64,000 bases of DNA from Craterostigma plantagineum. Its lineage: Eukaryota > Streptophyta > Magnoliopsida > Lamiales > Linderniaceae. Below, in pieces: positions 9,835 to 20,278 of this stretch. The position numbers and the translations under genes are program-made. The notes under the pieces were generated by a model that was not told where the DNA came from, made no database searches, and saw only the letters and a program-made list of their open reading frames with translations. The DNA lies in the NCBI GenBank assembly GCA_027422505.1, contig JAPQWV010000325.1:620001-684000 (forward strand). Direction: 5' to 3'. Within the stretch, counting starts at the first letter, position 1; the number at the start of each line of letters is the position of its first letter.

Positions 9835-12800
9835 TTGCAGGCCCTTCATGTGTGGTACCTAGATTCTGGTTGCTCCACACACATGACTGGGACAAAGGAA
9901 CTGTTGAGCAACTACATTGATAGACCTGGAGGACTGGTACGCTTTGGAAATAGCAATGGAGCCAGAATCCTTGGTCATGGCGATCTCATATGCAATCGAC
10001 TCACAATTAAACAAGTCTCGTATGTTGAAGGACTGACACACAACCTCTTGTCAATAGGACAGTTCAGTGATTTTGGACTCCAAGTTGTGTTTCTAAAGAA
10101 AACTTGCAAAATTCTCAATGCCAATGGTGAAGAACTCCTTACTGGAACTCGCAAGACAAATCTTTACACCATTGATATTAGAACTGTCAAACCAAAGACT
10201 GATATCTGCCTAATCTCCAAAGCAACTTCAACTCAGAATGACTTATGGCACCAACGGTTATCTCATCTTAACTTCAAGACCATCAACAAGCTGTCAACCA
10301 ACAAATTGGCGATTGGACTACCACCACTGAAGTATCAAAAAGAGCATATATGCTCTGCTTGTGAGAAAGGAAAAATGAAGAAAGCCTCACATCCTACAAA
10401 ACACACCGCTTCCACTCAACATCCTCTAGAGCTTCTACACATGGATCTGTGTGGCCCAATGCGAACTGAAAGCATAAGTGGAAAGCGATATATACTGGTT
10501 ATCGTTGATGACTATTCCCGATATACTTGGGTACGCTTTTTACGGACTAAATCAGAGACAGTCGATCATATTCCAAACCTAATCAGAACAACGCAGAACC
10601 TACTCCAGAGGAGTGTTAAAATAGTTAGATCAGACAATGGAACAGAATTCAAGAATCAACAGCTCAGCGACTTCTACGAATCCATAGGGATTACCCAACA
10701 GTTGTCTGCTGTCTACACACCTCAACAAAATGGGGTTGTTGAAAGGCGAAATCGAACACTCGTAGAGGCCGCACGAACAATGATCATTCAATCATCACTA
10801 CCTCATTTTCTTTGGGCTGAAGCAATGAATACTGCTTGCTATACGCAGAATCGCACAAGCATTCATCTAAGATTTGGAAAGACGCCATATAAACTTATAA
10901 ATGGCAGACTGCCCAACATTGCTCATTTTCGAATTTTTGGATGCAAGTGCTTCGTCGCCAACGACCGGGAAGACAAGTCCAAACTTGATCCAAAAGCAAC
11001 TGAAGGAATCTTCGTAGGCTACTCTGCTCAATCTAAGGCGTACAGGATATTTCTCAGAGACAGAAGGATAATCATTGAAAGTATAAATGTCACCTTTGAC
11101 GAGGGACTCGAACTTTTGACTGGACGTAGCAGTTTGGGACAAGTCTCAAGAACACCACACCTTATTCATTCTCATAATGAAGAAGGAGAATGTTCGAGAG
11201 ATGCCTCTGAATGGAACTCTTCAGATCAACAAGCAACTGATTCCTCTAGACAAAGCAACCCCACATGCTTTACTCAACGAGCTCAAGAAGAACGGGATTT
11301 GGATCTACTTTTTGAGCATATTTATATTTCTCAAAATCAGACAAGACCATCTACTGATTCATTTCCAAATACTGAATCCAGTCCTAGTTTGTCAACTCAT
11401 GATTCAGAACCTATTCCTAACCAGACCCTTCCTCCCTCAGATGCAGAAGCCTCGACCCCAACAACAACTTTGACCACAACGCAGACAGAGGCCTCCTCCT
11501 CAACTCCAGCTGGCAACATTATCGTGTCTGCAATCGACTATCCACTAAGTGATGAGTCGCAAATAGACGAAACGACACTACCCCACGAAAAGAAATGGGT
11601 TCGACATCATCCTACTGATCAAATAATAGGGGATCCAAATACAGGAGTAACGACTAGAAGATCACTTTCAAATGAATGTCTGTTCACCTGTTTCTTGAGT
11701 CAAACAGAACCTAAAAGAGTAGTTGACGCACTACGAGATCCTAACTGGATAGTGGCTATGCAAGAGGAGATTAATCAATTCGAGCGCCTCAAAGTCTGGA
11801 ACTTAGTTCCTCGCCCAAAAGGAAAAACGGTGATTGGAACAAAGTGGGTATTTAAAAACAAAAAGGATGAAGATGGTGTTGTTATTCGGAACAAGGCTAG
11901 GCTTGTCGCTAAGGGATATAATCAACAGGAAGGAATTGATTACGATGAAACATTTGCCCCTGTAGCTAGAATCGAAGCTATTAGGTTGTTCCTTGCATAC
12001 GCAGCACACAAAGATTTCACTGTCTATCAAATGGATGTAAAAACAGCCTTCTTGAACGGAATTCTGAAAGAAGAAGTGTATGTGTCACAGCCAGACGGAT
12101 TTCTCAATGCTGATCATCCCGACTTTGTTTACAAACTTGACAAATCACTGTACGGCCTTAAACAAGCTCCAAGAGCCTGGTATGAGGTGCTTTCCGACTT
12201 TCTTATCTCCTCAGGCTTCACTAAAGGGAAAATTGACACTACCTTGTTCGTAAAGAAAGATGGTTCTGATATCATGCTTGTGCAAATCTATGTGGATGAT
12301 ATCATTTTTGGCTCTACAAACCCTAAACTTTGTGAAGAATTTAGCATTCTGATGCAATCACAGTTTGAAATGAGTATGATGGGAGAAATGTCATTCTTCA
12401 TCGGATTACAAATCAAACAACTTCAAGATGGGATCTTTATTAATCAATCAAAGTATATTCACGATATTCTCAAAAAATATGGGATTGACAAGAGCAAATC
12501 ATCGAGTACACCCATGTCAACATCATGCTCACTCGATGCAGATCATTTAGGTGAACCTGTTGATGTTACTCATTACCGAGGGATCATTGGGTCATTACTC
12601 TATCTCACAGCCAGTCGGCCAGACATCTTATTCTCTACATGTCTTTGTGCTCGATTTCAAGCTAACCCCAAGGAGTCGCATCTTCATGCTGTCAAAAGAA
12701 TCTTGAAATATCTGAAAGGAACACCAGACCTTGGACTGTGGTATCCTAAGAATTCAAATATGAAACTAATAGGGTATTCTGACGCAGACTTTGCAGGTTG

Positions 12801-13236
12801 CAGATTAGATAGAAAAAGCACTTCTGGACACATCCAATTCCTAGGCGACAAGCTTGTATGTTGGGCCTCGAAGAAACAAAATTGTGTGTCAACTTCCACG
12901 GCGGAAGCAGAATACGTGGCTGCAGCCAGTTGTTGCTCACAAATTTTGTGGATCAGAACTCAACTACGGGACTACGGGTTCGATCTAAATAGAATTCCTA
13001 TTTACTGTGATTCCAAGAGTGCTATTGCAATTACATGCAATCCTGTTCATCACTCACGCACTAAGCACATAGATCTTCGCTATCACTTCATAAAGGATCA
13101 CGTAGAGCGAGGCATAATAGAAATGTACTTTGTCAATACAGAGCTTCAACTAGCCGATTTGCTTACAAAAGCATTGGATGAAAAACGCTTCCAATGCTTA
13201 GTAGCAAAGTTGGGAATGTTGAACCTCAACTTTTAA
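9835..13236 (+). CDS. pol: Element B copy 1 Pol polyprotein
   Basis: An intact 1133-residue ORF. Protease DSG is at 10-12, the zinc-binding HHCC domain around 138-180, and integrase D204, D267, E303 match D,D(35)E. Reverse transcriptase shows YVDD at 819-822, and RNase H shows SDADFAGC and AEAEYVA motifs. The frame is -1 relative to gag and opens only after a TAA at 9814-9816, leaving a 10-base overlap with the end of gag. There is no initiating ATG and no classic slippery heptamer. The acceptor-like TTTGCAG at 9834-9840 raises the possibility of splicing. All catalytic residues are present, so the enzyme could be active if expressed. Confidence 0.95.
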   Translation: MQALHVWYLDSGCSTHMTGTKELLSNYIDRPGGLVRFGNSNGARILGHGDLICNRLTIKQVSYVEGLTHNLLSIGQFSDFGLQVVFLKKTCKILNANGEELLTGTRKTNLYTIDIRTVKPKTDICLISKATSTQNDLWHQRLSHLNFKTINKLSTNKLAIGLPPLKYQKEHICSACEKGKMKKASHPTKHTASTQHPLELLHMDLCGPMRTESISGKRYILVIVDDYSRYTWVRFLRTKSETVDHIPNLIRTTQNLLQRSVKIVRSDNGTEFKNQQLSDFYESIGITQQLSAVYTPQQNGVVERRNRTLVEAARTMIIQSSLPHFLWAEAMNTACYTQNRTSIHLRFGKTPYKLINGRLPNIAHFRIFGCKCFVANDREDKSKLDPKATEGIFVGYSAQSKAYRIFLRDRRIIIESINVTFDEGLELLTGRSSLGQVSRTPHLIHSHNEEGECSRDASEWNSSDQQATDSSRQSNPTCFTQRAQEERDLDLLFEHIYISQNQTRPSTDSFPNTESSPSLSTHDSEPIPNQTLPPSDAEASTPTTTLTTTQTEASSSTPAGNIIVSAIDYPLSDESQIDETTLPHEKKWVRHHPTDQIIGDPNTGVTTRRSLSNECLFTCFLSQTEPKRVVDALRDPNWIVAMQEEINQFERLKVWNLVPRPKGKTVIGTKWVFKNKKDEDGVVIRNKARLVAKGYNQQEGIDYDETFAPVARIEAIRLFLAYAAHKDFTVYQMDVKTAFLNGILKEEVYVSQPDGFLNADHPDFVYKLDKSLYGLKQAPRAWYEVLSDFLISSGFTKGKIDTTLFVKKDGSDIMLVQIYVDDIIFGSTNPKLCEEFSILMQSQFEMSMMGEMSFFIGLQIKQLQDGIFINQSKYIHDILKKYGIDKSKSSSTPMSTSCSLDADHLGEPVDVTHYRGIIGSLLYLTASRPDILFSTCLCARFQANPKESHLHAVKRILKYLKGTPDLGLWYPKNSNMKLIGYSDADFAGCRLDRKSTSGHIQFLGDKLVCWASKKQNCVSTSTAEAEYVAAASCCSQILWIRTQLRDYGFDLNRIPIYCDSKSAIAITCNPVHHSRTKHIDLRYHFIKDHVERGIIEMYFVNTELQLADLLTKALDEKRFQCLVAKLGMLNLNF

Positions 13237-13390
13237 TTTTGCCTATGCCCTCCTACAGTTCACCATTTATCTATCTGCTATGTTACTAATCTCTTATTCT
13301 GTGTGTGTTTATTATGTTAACCATCTATTTAGGATTTTTTTTTAGTTTTTTTTTATTTTTTTCAATAAATTGTTTCTTGTGTCCAATAAG

Positions 13391-13425
13391 TCGATGTTGC
13401 GCCAATGCTGATGGCGTTACATCGA
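13391..13425 (+). other. Stem-loop directly before the first internal polypurine tract
   Basis: Arms of 14 bases (13391-13404 and 13412-13425) pair with two mismatches around a 7-base loop. The second arm runs straight into GGGGGAG. B2 keeps the structure at 44932-44966 with different mismatches, so pairing is largely retained. Confidence 0.5.
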
Positions 13426-13646
13426 GGGGGAGAAAAGCTATATCCATGCATCGAGGGGGAGTGAGTTCAATCATTTTTCAGATACTCGATAGGCATTATA
13501 TTTAGGGGGAGTGAGTTCAATCATTTTTCAGATACTAGGGGGAGTTTTTCAATGAATATTTATTCAAGAAACTCAAACATTTAGGGGGAGTTTTCGTACA
13601 ACAACTCAAATACTTATTCAAAGAAATCCAAACATATAGGGGGAGC
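13424..13646 (+). other. Internal polypurine-tract cluster, element B copy 1
   Basis: Six GGGGGAG tracts occur in 223 bp, at about 13426, 13454, 13504, 13538, 13584 and 13639. Some share flanks such as AGTGAGTTCAATCATTTTTC, so part of the cluster is a duplication. Multiple polypurine tracts after pol are a Sirevirus hallmark and may seed several plus strands. Confidence 0.8.
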
Positions 13647-13648
13647 TC

Positions 13649-13822
13649 TCAAAAACTCGTATTCCCTATAAAAATCCAAAGCAAAATAGCAAGTAAAACA
13701 ACAAATAAGCTCAAAAGAAGGTAAATCTCAAAAACAAGCATATTCAAATTATGCTCAAAGTTGCGTCTTAACTCTGCCTGTTCCTTGAGCTTCTTTTCTT
13801 CTTCTTGCTTCTGCCAATCCAT
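13649..13822 (-). CDS. Small antisense ORF with hydrophobic C-terminus, element B copy 1
   Basis: An uninterrupted 57-codon ORF runs opposite to gag and pol. The first 25 residues are highly charged (MDWQKQEEEKKLKE at the N-terminus). Residues about 29-52 are a continuous hydrophobic stretch rich in Leu, Val, Ile and Phe, long enough for one membrane span. A perfect TATAAATA lies 72 bases upstream on the same strand (13894-13901), and TTTACAG, an acceptor-like site, touches the ATG. B2 has the same ORF with CAG changed to TAG at codon 15. I do not recognise a family. The hydrophobic half could be a by-product of an A-rich top strand, so coding is unproven. Confidence 0.35.
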   Translation of the reverse strand: MDWQKQEEEKKLKEQAELRRNFEHNLNMLVFEIYLLLSLFVVLLAILLWIFIGNTSF

Positions 13823-13893
13823 CTGTAAACGAGAAAATAAGAAATTTGTTAGATCTTAGATGTAAGGTACTTCAATGAGATTTGAGACCTATC

Positions 13894-13901
13894 TATTTAT
13901 A
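13894..13901 (-). promoter_or_regulatory. Antisense TATA box, element B copy 1
   Basis: TATAAATA on the minus strand, followed by a short leader and the antisense ATG at 13822. The same box is in B2 at 44456-44463 on the plus strand. It lies about 400 bases from the sense promoter-like region at 14291-14369 and points away from it. Confidence 0.4.
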
Positions 13902-14290
13902 AACATGAAGGAAACTTACGTCATTTATTGTCCCGACATTAAGACGAATTTTTGACTAAGGCGAAGATTTTCTTTTTCAATAAGGATATCGTATCATGAA
14001 AATCGATCTTGAAAAACCCATTGATTTGATGTTATCCTTGTAATTGATCGCGCTAAATTGGTAGTACTTGGGTCTTTTCTAGATTTTTGGTATCTTTCCC
14101 TAGTCAATTTCAAAAATTCCATTACAAATTAATTATTAGAATTTGGATTCGCAAAACTAAACTTAATTTGAACAATTGTTATTCGCAAACCATTTTCAAT
14201 TTTAACCAAGTCAATGAATCAAGTTGCGAACTAACGGCTCTCAATTCGCAAACTGATCGATTCGCAAACTACAACTTCGCGAATCTAAAG

Positions 14291-14539
14291 TGGGCCCTTA
14301 TCTCAAAAGTTTACAGCCCAACTCAAAACTAGGGTTTACACTTTAGGCCCGCAAAGTTGCTTCTAAATACCAATTCGCAAACCTCTCTCAAATACACAAC
14401 ACTCTCAATTCGCAAACCTCTCTCAAACACGCAACACTCTCAAATCGCAAACCTCTGTCAGTTTAGATAAAATTTTGCGAACCTCAAATCGCAGTCTCAA
14501 TAGCATATCCCAGTCCTCGTTCTCAGAAACTCTTCGGTG
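14291..14539 (+). promoter_or_regulatory. Promoter-like region and leader exon before the element B env-position ORF
   Basis: TGGGCC (14291-14296), AGCCCA (14315-14320, reverse TGGGCT) and a telo-box (CTAGGGTTT at 14329-14337, reverse AAACCCTAG) lie just upstream of a TATA-like TAAATA (14364-14369). CT-rich leader sequence with repeated AACCTCTCTCAAA follows, ending at the donor-like GTG|GTAAGG. Site II plus telo-box is a known plant promoter combination. The arrangement is conserved in B2 and in outline in element A. Activity is inferred. Confidence 0.45.
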
Positions 14540-15619
14540 GTAAGGAATCACTCGATATAGTTCCTACAATGAAATGTCTTTCTTTTTCAGCTTTGCAGGT
14601 TTAAATCGTGAAGAACAGGGCCATACTCGGATTTTTTTTTATTATCGATGAATTTCTGTTTATGTTGTTAGTTTCTGATTGGGATATTTCTGGGTAAATG
14701 TCGATTTTTGAGCTTCTGGGTTTGCTTGTTAATTAGAACTTTTAATTTCATTTTAAATGTCTTCGTTTAATCGGTCGAAGTACAGCTTTGCGAACTCAAA
14801 AACTGTTTTGCACAAATCGCAAACCTTGTGCTTTGCAAATCCTGTCAAAGTCGCAAACTTCGCTTTGCTTTGCGAATTCTACTCTGCGAATTCTAAGATT
14901 GCGCTCTACTTTGCGAATTCTAAGCTTATTCTGCAAATTCTAAGTTTACTTTGCGTATTCTAAGTTTACTTTGCGAATTCCAAGTTTGTTCTGCGAATTC
15001 TACTTTGTGAATTATAAGACTGCTTTACTTTGTGAATTCTAAACTTACTTTGCGAACTCTAAGCTTACTGTGCGAACTCTAAGTTTACTTTGCGAATTCT
15101 ACTCTGCGAATTCCAAGATTGATTTACTTTGCGAATTCTAAGCTTATTTTGCGAACTCTAAGTTTACTTTGCGAACTTTGCGAATTCTACTTTGCGAATT
15201 CTAAGATTGCTTTACTTGGCGAATTCTAAATTTGCTTTGCGAGTTCTACTTTGCGAATTATAAGATTGCGAATTCTAAGGTTGCGTTACTTTGCGAATTC
15301 TAAGCTCATTCTGCAAACTCTAAGTTTGCACATTTAGATATGCGCACGATTCACTTCGCGAATTGTTACTTTGCGACTCACAGTTTACCCGATATTTCAA
15401 ATGCTCAATTCGCAAAGTTCTTTTTCAACTCAACCCGCAATCCATACTTAGTAAATTTTTCGGCCAAAATATTTCGTCATATAAATGGGCCCAACAGGAA
15501 TGGGCCAAATCTTTTCTAAACGTTTTTTTTGTTTTAAAGCCCATACTTTAACAATATTCTCTTGATATTCAATTGTTATAATATCATGACACTGATTCCA
15601 TTATTCTTTCTTCTTGCAG
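14540..15619 (+). other. Candidate leader intron of the element B env-position gene
   Basis: It starts GTAAGG and ends in a textbook acceptor: a branch-like CTGAT, a pyrimidine tract (15597-15615) and TTGCAG. It is T-rich and 1080 bp long, mostly filled by the TTTGCGAATTC minisatellite. B2 has the same boundaries at 43817 and 42670 (1148 bp). An alternative acceptor-like CTTTGCAG lies at 14592-14599. Confidence 0.45.
14780..15335 (+). repeat. TTTGCGAATTCTAAG minisatellite, element B copy 1
   Basis: About 25-30 degenerate tandem copies of a unit near 20 bp (ACTTTGCGAATTCTAAG with variable spacers such as TTTGCGAACTC and CTGCGAATTC). The motif is the same as in the leader at 6420-6940, yet it is not clustered in the coding regions. 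Confidence 0.85.
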
Positions 15620-15705
15620 TCTCAGCAGCACTTCCCGGTGTCAAAAATATATTAAAAAAAAAAAAAAAAAAACAAAAAAAAAACAAAAACAAAAAAAAAA
15701 GAAAC

Positions 15706-18700
15706 ATGACGACACCTACGGACATCGTTTACCCAATCTCACAATGGATAACGATCAAGGACAATAATTTCCAACTTGTCCTTCATACATTCAAGTGCAA
15801 GGACGAAGTTATATTATCCATTCTGAGGAATCATCATCTTGGGTATGCCTTTTCGGCCTCGGTCCAAGTCCCTACAGTCTACCTTCAGCAATTCTGGGGG
15901 ACGATGAAGACAAAAATCGCTCAGGATAACAGTATATACTACGAGGCCCAAATAGCAAATGAGACTGTCAGCATCACAAGCGATCTCATTCGGAGTATTC
16001 TCAGATTGCCAAGTCAACCTCACTACGAACCCGAGGCTTCTGAGAATGAGCTTGTGGATGATATGATGAAGATGGGATATTACACGCCTATCAAGTTTGT
16101 CTCCCATTTTCAGAACTCCATGATCCCACATCCTTGGCGAACACTCTTTACATTTGTCAATAAGTGCTTCTCACCCAAGCACTCAGGATGGGATAGATGC
16201 AATATCACAATCCTTCGCATCTTCCATGGGATTGTGTTTCGAAGAAATTACGATTTTGTCAAGCTTATCATCACGGACCTCGACGACCAACTACACCAAC
16301 GTTCAAAGTCCAAAAGGCCACAGAATTTGCCATATCCCCGGTGGTTCTCACTTATCATCAATCATTTCCTGACCACAACACAGCGAATACCATCACGACC
16401 AGCAGAAGAAAATTTCACCCCACCCAAACTGCGCTACCTTCAGAAGGGAAAGCCTGATGACAAATATTCGCGCAAGGCAATGCCAATCCCTCGCGAATTA
16501 CTCGTTCAAGCAAACCCCGACCATATTGATGCCTATTGCAGCGTTTACAAAGTTCCTCACCCCATGACACAGGATAACCCACCTGAGTCTAACCCAGGGG
16601 TTAGTGAGACTGAGAGAGCAGAAAGGAGCGAGAGAGAAAGAGACAGTGAGACCTTGACAGAAACCACAGAAACCAACCCTATCCCACACGCACCACAGTC
16701 TTCATCTCAAGAAACAATCCTCGACCAACCACCACCATCCTCTGAACACACAATACCCGAACCATCGCTCGACGAACAACCACACATAGTTGTTCCCGAG
16801 ACGATCACAACAGCAATAACTCAGTCAGAAAGAGCCGGGTCACTCCCTAGGATAGAAGACGTCGTAGTCGACCCAACGACGCATGAGCGAACCCCACCAG
16901 ACCATTCACTTGTCTCCCAACAGACAAGTGTCTCAACACAACGTGAACCACCCCAAACCTCCAGCAGCTCGGTCCCTGTGTCTGAATCAACTCAAGAAAT
17001 ACCCATTCTCGTGACACAGACCGAGCCTCAGCCTGATCCTCAGGCAACAACGTTCATAGAAGAGCCCCAAATAGAGGCTCTTCAAGGATTGGACGGAAGT
17101 CTCTCGGATGTTGATGATTTCAGCAGCTCACCATCCGCGAGCCACCGTACAGAACCTAGTTCTGGACGCGTGCTAACGGGACGCCTTGACGATCCCGGAG
17201 ATACTCTCACCCAAGCCCGTCCCACTGACGTGGCAACAACGATCCGAGCACCATCTCCAATTGATGCGTCGCAAGGAGTGGTCGGAAGACCCAAGGATCC
17301 TGAAGTTCCACGAACTTCGGGTGACGAGGGCCACCGTCCAGAACCTAGTTCTGAACGTGTGCCAACGGCTCCCTCTAGTGGCGCCGGATCAATTCCAACA
17401 CAGGTGACGACTGCCTACTTGGAGAACCGGTTGTTCGAATTCTTCGAGACCGTAACCCTACCAAGGGTCAAAGGTCTTATTAAGGAGGCGGTTCAAGCAA
17501 CTTCCACCGACAAAGGGAAGGCTCCCATATCTGACCAACCTCCTCCTCAACAGCCGGTACTTCCCCGACTTCTCACCTTGCCACCACGCAACCCGCCGAC
17601 ACCCAACTTGTACACAGTACCTCTGCTAGAGCTTTTTGATGTTGGCATTGCTCGCATGATTGAACTCGACAGCAACCGGAGCTTTGAAGAAGAAGACCTC
17701 TACAGGAAGCTGGTCGCAGGAGGCGTCATCCCATCTCAAGATGCGAGCATCCCAACTGAAACATGCCGCCAAGAAGGCCCCAGTCAGAAACGTCGTCATG
17801 ACGATCCAGACGACCAGGATCGTCCTGAGGGGGAGAGCAGCAAGAGACCGAGAACCACGTCTTCTGTTGCTCGGGGCGGAAGAGGCAGAACACGCGGGGT
17901 TCAAATGCGTGGAGGCAGTTCGTCACGACCACCTAATCCACCACCAAGGTCCTCCAGGGGCAGACAAGCTACACCAGGGCCGAACCAGACAACTTCCCTT
18001 GGTGGAGTCGAGTCTGCTCCCTCGAGGATCTCCACCCAACCAGTCCAAGCAACTACAACTCCTCGTCAAAAGGATCCTCAAGACTACATCGGCAGATATA
18101 TCTTAGACGAGGAATGGATGACGAGAACAGAGACAGCAGAAGAGTCCCGCCTAAGGATTGAAAGCGTTCGTAATTTATTAAAGGCGGCAGCAGCAGACTT
18201 CTGCTTCATCGAGCGAGAGGAAGAGGAGCAAGGAGAGAATCCTGAGGCAGAACTTCCAGAACTTCCAGAACTCCTTCAGCATCAGGTGCCCGAGGAACCA
18301 ACGCCAGGCTACGAGTTCATAGAAACTCGTTGGAGAAACGCGAAGATCAAGGCACCCTTTCTTGAGGATCTTTATCCAAAGATCTGGAGGAAGGAAGAAG
18401 AAATAAAGGGAGTCAACGAGCTGAATCTTCGAGGCCTTGAGCACCTGAGAGGGACGTATAGGGGACTTAGCCATCAGATATGCTCTGGGAAGTCACGGCC
18501 AAGAAAGGGATGAATAGAGATCAATATAGGAAGTACATGAGAGATCAATCGGCCATCTGCGATATTGTGGACGTCGAATGGGCGGTAGGAAGATATGTAG
18601 GCCCTGTCTTTGTTATTGATCGATATGACAGGAAAATTGTAAGATATTCAGAAGCAGATCTTCCCTATCTTCCACTGGGGGAACTCAACAAGCTCTATAA

Positions 18701-19238
18701 TATTTATCGCAATAAGTTTCCCCTGGACACTCACACAAGACGAGATGGTTATAGAGCTATCAAAGAGTGCATGCTGAGGCAGGTCAAGTACTTCGCTGCT
18801 CATGACTTCCAAATGGCCTTGGAAAGCAATATGAGCAAGGTCAACCTGACACGTCCAGACAACAGATATAAGGATCTCGAAAAGTTTGATGAGGGATTTA
18901 TCTTCCTTGAACCACAACCAGGGGTCACCTATCTACAAGCTCAGAAGAAAGTAAAGCAGGTGCTACTTCTGTCAGAGATCTCCAAATTTTCAGATGGAAC
19001 ATTGAAGATTATCCTCAACCAACTTCGAACCAAGAAGAAGACAGTTTCCGAAGAGGACAAACTAGAAGGAACAGAACTGGAAGAGAAAGATGTCCTACGG
19101 AAACTCATCGAGAAGATAAGATATCGGATCGTTCTTCGGAACGACATCAGACAGTTCGAGACTGCCCTTGGATTCAGGAAGACCTACTTAGCTCATAGAG
19201 AACCTCCACCTCCACCTCGCTCGAAGAAAAAGAAATGA
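15706..19238 (+). pseudogene. Element B copy 1 env-position protein, frameshifted
   Basis: The reading frame from the ATG at 15706 runs to a stop at 18513, while the rest continues in another frame from about 18480 to 19238. Compared with B2, one T is missing near 18480. Otherwise the two copies match closely. The N-terminal 300 residues resemble the element A protein (a VYLQQFW motif, and a VNKC motif followed by KH and a GWDR/GQDR motif). The middle is Pro/Ser/Thr/Glu-rich, then come an NLS-like basic cluster and an RGG-like segment, and the C-terminal 300 residues are again conserved. The frame is open upstream to 15562, but that part is probably the intron pyrimidine tract rather than a signal peptide. 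Confidence 0.8.
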
Positions 19239-19273
19239 AGACTTAGTTTATTTGCTCGATTGTAATTTGGACA

Positions 19274-19286
19274 CTTAGGGGGAGAA
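19274..19286 (+). other. Polypurine tract, element B copy 1
   Basis: CTTAGGGGGAGAA directly abuts the 3' LTR and is the expected plus-strand primer. The same sequence precedes the B2 3' LTR. Confidence 0.9.
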
Positions 19287-19582
19287 TGTTAGGAATATTT
19301 TAGAAGTGTCCAAAATATTAATTCTAAGTCTTGTAATTTCTTTTCTATGTATTTTATAGATGTTCTATTTATGTATTTGGGTTGTAGTTGTAATGGGCTT
19401 GTTAGGGGGCCCAATGGGCTTAAATACCTCACAAGGTATTTAAGCTTAAACCCTAACTTCATTAATGTAAGTTTCCATTTTGCTAAAATCTCACGTACTC
19501 AACACTAAACCTCAAAAGCAAACTATTCACATATTACGAAGGTTTAATCTGTTGAAGTGTTCTTGGATAATCTGGATTTACA
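19287..19582 (+). repeat. Element B copy 1, 3' LTR
   Basis: 296 bp, identical by eye to the 5' LTR, followed by the TGGGT target duplication. Confidence 0.95.
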
Positions 19583-20278
19583 TGGGTGATTTATTTAGTT
19601 ATGTGCTTATGTGACTTACGTGAATCTCGCGTGGAAAATCTCGTGCCTAGGTGATTTTGTGAAATTTGGTACAACTAATTAGTACCAAGTGACCCTTAAT
19701 TGATCTAGGAATTTTCGAAAATTAGGCCAAGGAGAAATTGGGTCATGGATTAAGGTTGAACTCTCAACATGATTGGGCTAGGTTTGAATAGAATTAGGCC
19801 CAAAACAATTAAGATATATTATGGAACAACCTCCCTTAATTTAGGGGATATTTTCGTTACCCAAACCTTAGCCACTTAAACCTCACTTAGAAAGCAATTT
19901 CAAGTCCACCAACCTTTAGTCTAACACCAAGGAGATAACGAGCAAGGAAGAAGAAGAAGTTAAGGCACAAACGAGTGAGCTTGGGACTAGGTAACATCTT
20001 CTAACCATGATTTTAATGTTTTATTCAAGAATTTACACATTTTAGGACTAAAGGCACGACAAGACTAGGGCTCGAGTGACTCAAAAACCCAAAAATGTGT
20101 TCTAGCCTTGAGTTTGTTAGGATTTAGCTAACCTAAAATTATTTTAGGACTCGTTACTTTAGCCTAGGATGATCTCGAGCTAACCTAAGACGTTTTTGGG
20201 TCGAGAAATGTTTCACACAACTTAGGAAATCTGGAAATAGGAACCTCATAGCAGTTTCGAGCGCAGGAAGGTTGAATG

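Larger units (their letters stand above)
5810..19582 (+). mobile_element. Sirevirus-like Ty1/copia element B, copy 1
   Basis: A complete 13.8-kb element with 296-bp LTRs that look identical, target duplication TGGGT (5805-5809 and 19583-19587), a primer site, gag, pol, an internal polypurine cluster, an env-position ORF and a terminal polypurine tract. The uninterrupted target is visible in the Tekay 3' LTR at about 27011-27015, which proves the insertion point. Gag and pol are open; the third ORF has a one-base deletion near 18480. Identical LTRs mean it inserted very recently. Confidence 0.96.

Noticed and set aside
14329..14337. Telomere repeat remnant (CTAGGGTTT)
   Set aside because: A single unit with no tandem array; better read as a telo-box promoter motif.
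15562..15705. N-terminal signal peptide of the env-position protein
   Set aside because: The hydrophobic codons coincide with a branch site, pyrimidine tract and CAG acceptor. Kept as a question in the findings, not annotated as a signal peptide.
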